From: Pseudomonadales bacterium
GTDB taxonomy: Bacteria; Pseudomonadota; Gammaproteobacteria; Pseudomonadales; Pseudohongiellaceae
Direction: 5' to 3'
DNA length: 8,521 nucleotides
NCBI GenBank assembly: GCA_022360535.1
Contig: JAKSCP010000227.1
Coordinates: 1-8,521, forward strand
Part shown: positions 1 to 6,208 of the stretch, piece by piece
Layout: the number at the start of each line of letters is the position of its first letter
Position numbering within the stretch: position 1 is the stretch's first letter
The notes under the pieces: generated by a model
Database searches by the model: none
Seen by the model: only the letters and a program-made list of their open reading frames with translations
What the model was told of the DNA's origin: nothing
Made by a program: the position numbers and the translations under genes

Positions 1-1880
1 CGGTCTGCTTCCCCTGTCATCAACAGCGTTGGCGTCGTCATGTTTGGAATCAACGACAAAGGCGAACGCTGCCAATATTCATCCAGGTTTTCCCAGGGCA
101 GACCGTCGAACTGATTCGCGATCTGACCTATTCCACTGTCCGCAGTCAGTACTTTCGATACCCAATTGACTACCGGCTTGGCGACAGCGGCTGCTTTAAA
201 CCGGTCAGTGAGACCGATCGCATAAGCCGCGGCAATGCCACCAGCAGAACCACCGGTAATGTATAAACGGTCCGGATCGGCAACACCCCTCTCGATTAAT
301 TCATCAATGCCGGACATATGGTCGGCGAAGTCATATTCGGACGAGTACTTGTTCTGCAGCAACAGAGCGAAGCGCTCGCCGTAACTGGTACTTCCGCGAT
401 GGTTGTTAAAGAACACCACATACCCAGCGGCGGCCATGCGCTGCATTTCTGCTGAGAAATGCGGACCATAGGCGGAATGAGGTCCGCCATGAATCTCAAG
501 AATCAGTGGATAAGACTGCCCCGGTTGATAATCCGGCGGTGTCATATACCAGCCTTGAATTTCTTCCCCATCGATTGATGAGTTATAGATGATTTCCTGC
601 ACCTGCCCCAACTGCTTATGACCCAAGAGATCTTCGTTCAATTGCGTTAACTGCGTCTCACCCCGATTTTCTACCAGCACCAAATCAGCCGGCCGTGTTG
701 CAGTTCCTTTGGTTACTACAACGGTATCCGCTACAGCATCATAGGAGCCACTCGTATATGGCCGACCCAACGATTCACCACCGAGGCCTGAGGCGATCAT
801 TCGATGCCCACCATCCAGACTGACACGGCCGATCTCGGTAATGCCGCGGTTAGTGATTTGATAGAACAGCGCATCGTTGTCATCCCAGATCCAGTTGGAG
901 AGCGAATTATCAATCTCCGCAGAAAGACTACGATCGTCAGAGCCATCGATGTCCATTACATGCAGATAGCGATTGCGATAGGCCAGCTTTTCGTTGTCAG
1001 TTTTGCCGTAGGCGATATATCTGCCGTTAGGGGAAACCACTGGCGCAGTTTCTGTGCCTGGCGCATCGGTGATCTGTCGCAGCTCGCCATCCAGACCAAT
1101 GGCGAAAACATCAGACTCCCTGGTCTGCAATGCCCAATTCTCATTGCGATTTGCGGAGAACAGTATTTCTGAGCTGTCCGGTGTCCAACTCAAGCTACTG
1201 CGATGATTGAAGTTTCCGGAAGTGAGCTGCCGGGGAGTGCCGCCTTCAGCGGGAACCACGAAAATGTGAGAGTAAGCCGGCTCAAGAATACCGCTACCAT
1301 CCGCCTGGTAACGAGTTTCAGTGATGTACTCAAACGCCGGAGACCACTCCGCGCCTTCCGGTTTCTCTGGCAAACTGATGGAGAAGGGTTTGGCATCAAA
1401 CTCGACATTCATGGTGAACGCGATCTGTGTACCGTCCGGTGACCAACTGATGTTTGCTGCAGATGACTGAATGTTTGTTAACAGCGCAGTCTGTCCGGTA
1501 TCCATCCAACGCACATACAATTGTGACCCTCGCTCCTCATTCGACACATAGGCAAGCCGGGTTCCATCGGGAGACCAGCGTGGCGACGAATAGTTTGCGG
1601 TGCCGGACAGCAGCGGTCGATGGTCGGAGCCGTCCGCATTCACAGTCCAGATATTGGACCTGGTGCGGTCAGTCATAATGTCATTGCTGCGCCTGACGTA
1701 GGCAATCACCTCTCCGCTGGGTGCAATCTGAGGATCGGTGGCGTACTCCAACTCAAACACATCACTGGCATTGAACCGATTCATCTCATCAGCGCTTGCG
1801 AGCAGCGGCAACGCAATAAACGCTGCCGTGACCAATGGTTTTAAGTTGGCTAAAAAGTTGTGAGCTGGCTTATTTAACAT
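1..1880 (-). CDS. Exported S9-family (prolyl oligopeptidase type) serine peptidase, 3' end outside the window
   Basis: 626 residues are visible, starting at the ATG at 1880-1878 and open to the window edge. Residues 1-30 form a signal peptide (hydrophobic stretch about 15-28, likely cut after LASA), so the enzyme acts in the periplasm or outside the cell. Residues about 40-420 are a beta-propeller with PD40-type repeats (WSPDG at 102-106 and 146-150, WTPDS near 232-236, VSPNG near 282-286). The alpha/beta hydrolase domain follows from about 430: the HGGPH loop at 464-468 near the oxyanion hole, NNHRGS at 492-497, and the nucleophile S545 in GGSAGG. D626 in the final visible motif GEAD is the expected catalytic Asp; the catalytic His and roughly the last 50 residues lie beyond the edge. 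The family cleaves short peptides (dipeptidyl- or acylaminoacyl-peptidase type). It starts 21 bases after the methyltransferase-like gene, behind a weak GAGAGA ribosome site, and is probably the last of four co-transcribed genes seen here. Family is secure; exact substrate is unknown. Confidence 0.92.
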   Translation of the reverse strand, partial: MLNKPAHNFLANLKPLVTAAFIALPLLASADEMNRFNASDVFELEYATDPQIAPSGEVIAYVRRSNDIMTDRTRSNIWTVNADGSDHRPLLSGTANYSSPRWSPDGTRLAYVSNEERGSQLYVRWMDTGQTALLTNIQSSAANISWSPDGTQIAFTMNVEFDAKPFSISLPEKPEGAEWSPAFEYITETRYQADGSGILEPAYSHIFVVPAEGGTPRQLTSGNFNHRSSLSWTPDSSEILFSANRNENWALQTRESDVFAIGLDGELRQITDAPGTETAPVVSPNGRYIAYGKTDNEKLAYRNRYLHVMDIDGSDDRSLSAEIDNSLSNWIWDDNDALFYQITNRGITEIGRVSLDGGHRMIASGLGGESLGRPYTSGSYDAVADTVVVTKGTATRPADLVLVENRGETQLTQLNEDLLGHKQLGQVQEIIYNSSIDGEEIQGWYMTPPDYQPGQSYPLILEIHGGPHSAYGPHFSAEMQRMAAAGYVVFFNNHRGSTSYGERFALLLQNKYSSEYDFADHMSGIDELIERGVADPDRLYITGGSAGGIAAAYAIGLTDRFKAAAVAKPVVNWVSKVLTADSGIGQIANQFDGLPWENLDEYWQRSPLSLIPNMTTPTLLMTGEAD

Positions 1881-1901
1881 TGAACTGGTCTCTCGCTATT
1901 G

Positions 1902-2699
1902 CTATTCCGGTTTCTTAAAGATCAAGAAGAAGCGATCCGTCATGTTTGGTATCTGACCCACTTCCTGATTCAAGGCATCAGCAGGTTGAGCAAACATATC
2001 CGATACCCGATCTAATACGAAGCCGGCTTGTTGCACCTGATAGATCACACTCACAGGGTCTTCACGACGAAAATTAACGCGATCTTCCGGCTCCATATGA
2101 CGACGAGTATGATCGATGATGACGTATTCACCGCCTGGCTTCAGCACGTCGAACACAGCCGCATTAATGCGCTTATTATCTGCTTCGTTGTAGTTATGAT
2201 ATTCACGGATGTAGAGAAATTTATCCGCCGAAGCCGCTGGCAGCCCAAATTCAATATCACCAATGTCATAACGCAAGGCAGAGCGGTTGTAGTTGTTTTC
2301 TATAGCTACCGGATGAGTCATGGAAAACTCGGGTCTGTCTTTCCAATCACCCCAGCCGTCGAAGGTCGATTGGGAATCGATAACCATGAGGTGGCCGTTA
2401 TCATTGATAACCGGTCCGAGTATTTTCGTGTAGTAGGCCTGCCCCGCAGGTAAAAACTCTATCAGCGTCATATCGTCTTCGATACCCATAAAGCCAATCG
2501 CGGCAACCGGATCCCGGTCTTCGTCTCGCGCCAGTTCCGCTGGAGTACGATGATCTCCCTGCATGACTTCAGCAACTTTCTGTTGCACCGCAGTGAGACT
2601 CTGCGCCATGAGGGCTCCCGGCAGGAAGATGAGCATAAGCATGAGCGCAGAAAGATTCTGGGCAGAGAGCTTCTTGGTTGTGGCGTTAATGATGGACAT
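1902..2699 (-). CDS. Exported class I SAM-methyltransferase-like protein (COG4798 type)
   Basis: 265 residues from the ATG at 2699-2697. This start was chosen over an upstream ATG at 2816 because AGGAG lies five bases before it, a signal peptide follows directly (hydrophobic about 17-31, likely cut after LMA at 32), and the longer form would run into the end of the hydrolase gene. The mature part matches the pattern of predicted methyltransferases of the COG4798 type: a helical lead-in with repeated acidic/Arg residues (57-64), a strand and SAM-loop region at 78-95, a second acidic end of strand at VID (106-108), the REYHNY segment at 165-170, the post-loop LKPGGEYVIIDH at 186-197, and a closing AGFVL..SD..TDRF..IFKKP pattern at 225-264. 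The glycine loop is degenerate: EFLPAGQAYY at 81-90 where the family usually has a glycine-rich PGGGYY-like loop. SAM is not known to be present in the periplasm, so enzymatic activity is doubtful. Family membership is fairly sure; function is not. Confidence 0.85.
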   Translation of the reverse strand: MSIINATTKKLSAQNLSALMLMLIFLPGALMAQSLTAVQQKVAEVMQGDHRTPAELARDEDRDPVAAIGFMGIEDDMTLIEFLPAGQAYYTKILGPVINDNGHLMVIDSQSTFDGWGDWKDRPEFSMTHPVAIENNYNRSALRYDIGDIEFGLPAASADKFLYIREYHNYNEADNKRINAAVFDVLKPGGEYVIIDHTRRHMEPEDRVNFRREDPVSVIYQVQQAGFVLDRVSDMFAQPADALNQEVGQIPNMTDRFFLIFKKPE

Positions 2700-2704
2700 A
2701 GTTT

Positions 2705-2709
2705 CTCCT
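2705..2709 (-). promoter_or_regulatory. Ribosome binding site that fixes the methyltransferase-like start
   Basis: AGGAG on the minus strand, five bases before the ATG at 2699. It favours this start over the in-frame ATG at 2816, which would place 39 extra residues with no export signal in front of the signal peptide. Confidence 0.75.
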
Positions 2710-2793
2710 AAAGCAGGGTAATGAATTAAGTAATCAAATTGCATTGCTGAGACGAGGATAATCAGACATTGAATCCCCCCGCCTGAATTCTTG

Positions 2794-4293
2794 TTATCGA
2801 GTTGCCGGCACTGCATCTAACAACATAGGCAACATCTCTCGCAGGGCCTGACCTCCCTCGGAAGCCCCGGTGTATTTTCCTATACGAACGATAACCAGAT
2901 CGTGACTGGGTATGATCGTGGTTGACTGTCCGCCAGCACCGCGCATGGAAAATGAAGGCGGCAAGCCATCATCTCCCACCTCATTGTCTACCCAGAAGAA
3001 GGCGCCGCCATACACTGGACGGCCATCGGTTATCCAGGCGGGTGCGGTTGTGCTCGCGTACTCCACATAGCCTTCCGGTAGCAGCCTTTCACCATTCCAG
3101 ACTCCGTCCTGCAGATACAGATTACCCAGCTTGGCCCAGTCTCGGGCAGACATGAAGGCCAGACCCTGGCCAAGGAAATTGCCATAGGTATCGGTCTCAA
3201 TAAGAGCTGTGCGAATACCCAGTTTGTCGAACAGATTACGTTGCGGAAAACTGTGGTAGTCCTCCCCGCGCCCTTCCACAGCAAGTCGGATCAGATAACT
3301 GGTAAGCACAGGATCGGTATTGCGATAACGACCGATGGTGTTAGGTGGGTACTCAGCCGGACGGGTGGCTGCGTAGTGATATTGATTCACGCCGCCAGTG
3401 TAGAGATAAAAATGATCAGCATAAGTACTGGTATCAAACTCCGGATCTGAAGGCGCATTGATCATGATGCCACTGGACATGCGCATGATGTCGCCTATAC
3501 GAATGGCTTGCCGCGGATCGTTGGGTTCTTCCTGCCATTCGGGAATGGGTGCGTTTTGCCAGAGCTCGTATTCGCCCTGCTGAATCAATACGCCCATAAG
3601 GGTGCCCGTAAGACTCTTGGTCATGGACCAACTTTCTAAAGGCGTGTGAATATCGACTTCGTCGCTGTAGCGCTCTCCTAAAACCTGTCCCCGGTAAGTA
3701 ACTACCAGGCCCAGCGTCCGCGCGTCTTCTGGCCCGAACCCGGTATCCAACGCTTGCTGCACCCGCTCGATGTCAACGCCGCGAGGAAAGGAATCTTCGG
3801 GAATCACATCACCCATTGGCCAGGTTGTGGAATGGGCTGGTGGCAAATTGGCTTCAACAGTCGATGGCATGAACTCAATCGTATTCTCACCTAGCGAGTG
3901 AGCAACACAGCCCTGATTGTCATAACGCCTCGCGGTTCTTACAACACCATCCGGCAGCACCAGGCTGACTTCCTCACGCACGCGGTCAATGCGCGTGTTC
4001 ACCACATGCTGTCGCTGGTCGAAAGGCGAGATGAAACCACCTACGTTAGCGGCCGCATCAACAGGATCGAGTCCGGTGACGAACACAGCAGAGCAGAGAA
4101 TCTTGGCAAATCCGGCAGTGTAATGATGCAGTGCTTCACCTGGCGGAGGGACGTAAGCATTGTCGAGACGAAAGTAATCTGCTCGTGCATTGATGCTATT
4201 CGGTGACCCATCGCTGGCTGGCGCCTCGGCAGCACCACTTGTGATTGCGACGAATAACAATAGTGCAGCGACTATGGATGTTATTGGCTTCAT
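2794..4293 (-). CDS. Exported class C beta-lactamase-like serine hydrolase
   Basis: 499 residues with a signal peptide (hydrophobic about 7-20, cut near AAEA at 21-24). Residues about 25-170 are an N-terminal extension with two cysteines, C67 in KILCSAVF and C129 in DNQGCV, that could form a disulfide. The beta-lactamase/transpeptidase-like domain fills about 170-495. The Ser-x-x-Lys motif is SMTK at 223-226 (nucleophile S223, base K226), the Tyr-x-Asn motif is YRN at 323-325, and the third active-site element is GAGGQ at 452-456 in place of the KTG of true beta-lactamases. That pattern is usual for esterases, D-aminopeptidases and NylB-like amide hydrolases rather than antibiotic resistance enzymes. 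AGGA lies 8 bases before the ATG. The gene follows the PD40 gene by 66 bases and is followed after 94 bases by the methyltransferase-like gene. Beta-lactamase fold and hydrolase activity are well supported; the substrate is not known. Confidence 0.93.
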   Translation of the reverse strand: MKPITSIVAALLLFVAITSGAAEAPASDGSPNSINARADYFRLDNAYVPPPGEALHHYTAGFAKILCSAVFVTGLDPVDAAANVGGFISPFDQRQHVVNTRIDRVREEVSLVLPDGVVRTARRYDNQGCVAHSLGENTIEFMPSTVEANLPPAHSTTWPMGDVIPEDSFPRGVDIERVQQALDTGFGPEDARTLGLVVTYRGQVLGERYSDEVDIHTPLESWSMTKSLTGTLMGVLIQQGEYELWQNAPIPEWQEEPNDPRQAIRIGDIMRMSSGIMINAPSDPEFDTSTYADHFYLYTGGVNQYHYAATRPAEYPPNTIGRYRNTDPVLTSYLIRLAVEGRGEDYHSFPQRNLFDKLGIRTALIETDTYGNFLGQGLAFMSARDWAKLGNLYLQDGVWNGERLLPEGYVEYASTTAPAWITDGRPVYGGAFFWVDNEVGDDGLPPSFSMRGAGGQSTTIIPSHDLVIVRIGKYTGASEGGQALREMLPMLLDAVPATR

Positions 4294-4359
4294 TCTCGTT
4301 TTCCTTTTTATTGTCTTTATTCTTGTCTTGTCTGACCTTTCTGTTTCCTATGCAATATC

Positions 4360-5238
4360 TCAGCGGATGTCTTCTATTGCAGAATAAGGCAGGGACCACA
4401 AATCTTTATTGCCATATCCACCTGCACGCTCCGAGTCGAAAAAGAAGGTCTGAAAATCCGGTGAAAACGCCGGGCAACGATCATGCTGATCTGAATTCAC
4501 CTGCGCGCCAAGATTAGTGAGTTGCCCCCAATTACCCTCAGCATCCCGCGTGGTCACAAAGATATCTTCCCCACCGAAACCGTCTTCCCGTGTTGTAGTG
4601 ACATAAAGGGAATTGCCATCGGGTGAAGGCAAGGAGTGATGTTCGTGCGCCGCTGAATTCACATTGGGGCCCAGATTAACGGCTTCCTGCCAGACACCAT
4701 TCACTTTTTCTGACATCCAGATGTCATTGCCGCCAAATCCTCCCGGCCGGGTCGAAGTCCAGTAGGCAAACTCCCAGTCATCTCCGGAAAAATACAAACA
4801 GTGATCCATATACGGAGAATTCATTGGTCCCTCAAGATTACGCGGCGTGGTCCAGGAGCCATCCACCAGATCACTGACCCAGATATCGGCGGCACCCTTG
4901 CCCCCTGGTCGCGTACTCATGATGTACAGTTGTTGTCCATCCGGCGACAACAAAGGTTCCACTTCCAGGTGTTCCCGCGTACTCACTTCCCAGACGATTT
5001 CCGGCTCGCTCCAACCGTCACCTTGTCGATGGCTGACACAGATATCGGAACCCTCTTCGCCGTGCCTATCGAAGCAGTTGAAATACATGGTTTGCCCATC
5101 GGGCGTAAAGGTAGGTTCCGCATCCCGCGCCGAACTATTGATCACCGGACCCAGGTTAGTAGGCTGGACCTGCGCCTGTGTCGCCGTGCCAAAGAAAACC
5201 AATAGTGCGGCCAGCATTGTTATAGGGACATTTCGCAT
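4360..5238 (-). CDS. Exported PD40 (TolB-like) five-repeat beta-propeller protein
   Basis: 292 residues. Residues 1-22 are a signal peptide ending in TQA, so the mature protein is periplasmic or secreted; there is no lipobox cysteine. The rest is five repeats of 53-54 residues with the consensus acidic-x-x-P-x-x-SPDG-x-x-hydrophobic strand, then R-x-GG-x-G-x-x-DIW: TPDG at 45-48, SPDG at 98-101, SGDD at 151-154, SPDG at 205-208 and SPDF at 259-262, with linkers of the form NLG-x-x-VNS. This is the PD40/WD40-like fold seen in TolB and in S9 peptidase propellers, which usually binds proteins or ligands and has no catalytic domain of its own; none is present here. GGAG sits seven bases before the ATG. 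It is the first gene of the four-gene run and may work with the hydrolases behind it. It could be a binding protein or an inactive glycan- or peptide-binding propeller; the fold is sure, the ligand is not. Confidence 0.9.
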   Translation of the reverse strand: MRNVPITMLAALLVFFGTATQAQVQPTNLGPVINSSARDAEPTFTPDGQTMYFNCFDRHGEEGSDICVSHRQGDGWSEPEIVWEVSTREHLEVEPLLSPDGQQLYIMSTRPGGKGAADIWVSDLVDGSWTTPRNLEGPMNSPYMDHCLYFSGDDWEFAYWTSTRPGGFGGNDIWMSEKVNGVWQEAVNLGPNVNSAAHEHHSLPSPDGNSLYVTTTREDGFGGEDIFVTTRDAEGNWGQLTNLGAQVNSDQHDRCPAFSPDFQTFFFDSERAGGYGNKDLWSLPYSAIEDIR

Positions 5239-5270
5239 GACTCAACTCCAGGATGGATAGCTGGACAGGC

Positions 5271-5276
5271 AGTATA
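5271..5276 (-). promoter_or_regulatory. Possible -10 box of the four-gene operon
   Basis: TATACT on the minus strand matches the sigma70 -10 consensus at five of six positions and lies 32 bases upstream of the PD40 gene start, which would give a leader of about 26 bases. No good -35 hexamer stands 16-18 bases further upstream, so the promoter may depend on an activator or another sigma factor, or the match may be chance. Confidence 0.3.
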
Positions 5277-5354
5277 AACACTAAGGCAATTCCTAGTCTC
5301 GATTTATCGTCGGGAAATCCTGGCGGCTCGAGCACGCTCAAGCGCACCGACTTA

Positions 5355-5364
5355 ACTGATCAGT
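5355..5364. repeat. Perfect 10-base palindrome upstream of the operon
   Basis: ACTGATCAGT is fully self-complementary and lies about 80 bases upstream of the possible -10 box of the PD40 gene, inside the only spacer between that gene and the terminator of its neighbour. It could be a regulator binding site. A 10-base palindrome can arise by chance in a window of this size, so this is a weak call. Confidence 0.25.
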
Positions 5365-5415
5365 GTGATTAAAATTTATGAACTAGAGAAAGGAGAGGTT
5401 TGGGTAGAAGGAAGC

Positions 5416-5441
5416 AAGTGGCGGGCAACTGCCCGCCACTT
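5416..5441 (-). terminator. Intrinsic-terminator-like hairpin after the NTF2-like gene
   Basis: A perfect inverted repeat, with an 11-base GC-rich stem starting AAGTGGCGGGC and a four-base loop, begins 8 bases past the stop codon of the 5449-5931 gene. On the minus strand the stem is followed by a broken T-rich stretch (CTTGCTTCCTTC), not a clean T-run, so termination may be incomplete. It separates that gene from the four-gene run that follows on the same strand. Confidence 0.7.
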
Positions 5442-5448
5442 ATCTTGA

Positions 5449-5931
5449 TTATTCTGGCTGGTAAGGAAGTGAAGAATGATGCAGCACAATTCGCAGCGTG
5501 CCCTCTTCGTCCTTCTTGTAGCCCCAGCTCTTGTCGACCTTTGTCACGTTACCGTCTTTGTCGGTGAAGGTAACCCAGCCCATCCACATGGCAACATCAC
5601 CCTGGATAAAGCTTGCAGAAGTTTCAGAAACCACTGTACGCCAGCCTTTGATGCCGAAACCGCCGTCGAGTGGATACTCATCGGTGTGACCAACAAAATA
5701 AGACAGCGCACCATCACGGGTTGGGCGGAACGTCTGCTCGCCGCTAGCCAGAGTCGGCTTGAACAGTACTGGACCCAGGTTGTATCCATAGGCAGCGTCA
5801 ATCGCGCCATTGGCAACTTCTCGCGCGGCGTCAATACCACCTTCTTCGAAGGCTTTGGATACAGCAACCAGGGCATCACCCCAGATTTTCCGAGCTTCAG
5901 TTAATTCCTGTTCAGTAATAGGTGTCGTCAT
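5449..5931 (-). CDS. Small cytoplasmic protein of probable NTF2-like fold, function unknown
   Basis: 160 residues with no signal peptide or membrane segment. The N-terminal third (about 5-48) is helical and charged; the rest alternates short strands, giving the alpha-plus-beta layout of NTF2/SnoaL-like cone folds. Recognisable conserved stretches are GPVLFKPT (53-60), FRPTRDGALSYF (68-79), the GWRTV segment (96-100) and the C-terminal HHSSLPY (151-157). From memory, proteins with these same blocks occur in marine bacteria and algae and are sometimes labelled phosphoribosyl-AMP cyclohydrolase, a label the sequence does not support since no HisI motif is seen. GGAG lies seven bases before the ATG. 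It is probably transcribed alone: a hairpin follows it and a 277-base spacer precedes it. The gene is real; its role is not known. Confidence 0.85.
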   Translation of the reverse strand: MTTPITEQELTEARKIWGDALVAVSKAFEEGGIDAAREVANGAIDAAYGYNLGPVLFKPTLASGEQTFRPTRDGALSYFVGHTDEYPLDGGFGIKGWRTVVSETSASFIQGDVAMWMGWVTFTDKDGNVTKVDKSWGYKKDEEGTLRIVLHHSSLPYQPE

Positions 5932-6023
5932 CTTTAAACTCCGTTCGTAGCACCTCGAAGGGCTAAGTTTTATTGTGGCTCAAGTCCAGTACGTCATGAA
6001 TGTTGGTGCAGTTTTCTAACAGC

Positions 6024-6060
6024 AAAAAGTCAGCCCAACTTGAATCCGGACGTTAGGGCT
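6024..6060 (-). terminator. Possible terminator of the ABC transporter operon
   Basis: On the minus strand AGCCC(T)AAC pairs with GTTGGGCT across a 12-base loop, with one bulged base, and is followed three bases later by TTTTT. It lies about 150 bases past the permease stop codon and before the NTF2-like gene. The stem is short and bulged, so the call is moderate. Confidence 0.4.
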
Positions 6061-6208
6061 CAGGGCAATAAGAGTCAAGATTCAAAGGCTCTGATTTACC
6101 GAACTTATACTTCGAGAAAACCGAATTATTGGCGTAAGTGATTCGAAAGTGTCGTATCTTGGAGAGCTGGCCGGAACCGCCGGTGTACTGCCTGCAACTA
6201 GCCGCAGT

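Noticed and set aside
2028..2453. 141-codon plus-strand open frame opposite the methyltransferase-like gene
   Set aside because: It lies wholly antisense to a gene with clear family motifs and shows no recognisable domain or ribosome site.
2700..2816. 39-residue N-terminal extension of the methyltransferase-like gene from an ATG at 2816
   Set aside because: It would overlap the end of the hydrolase gene, has no ribosome site, and puts a non-signal stretch before the obvious signal peptide; the ATG at 2699 has AGGAG at ideal spacing.
2794..4293. True beta-lactamase conferring antibiotic resistance
   Set aside because: The KTG motif is replaced by GAGGQ and there is a long N-terminal extension, as in esterase/amidase relatives; no resistance-gene context.
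4801..5260. Two plus-strand open frames of 134 and 137 codons opposite the PD40 gene
   Set aside because: Both are antisense to a repeat protein whose regular codons keep other frames open; no family resemblance.
5476..5904. 142-codon plus-strand open frame opposite the NTF2-like gene
   Set aside because: The minus-strand frame has the conserved blocks and a good ribosome site; this frame has neither.
5932..6023. Promoter for the NTF2-like gene (ATGACG, 19 bases, TAAAAC on the minus strand) and an 18-codon plus-strand frame
   Set aside because: The hexamers match only four of six each with a long spacer, and the short frame has no ribosome site or known relatives.
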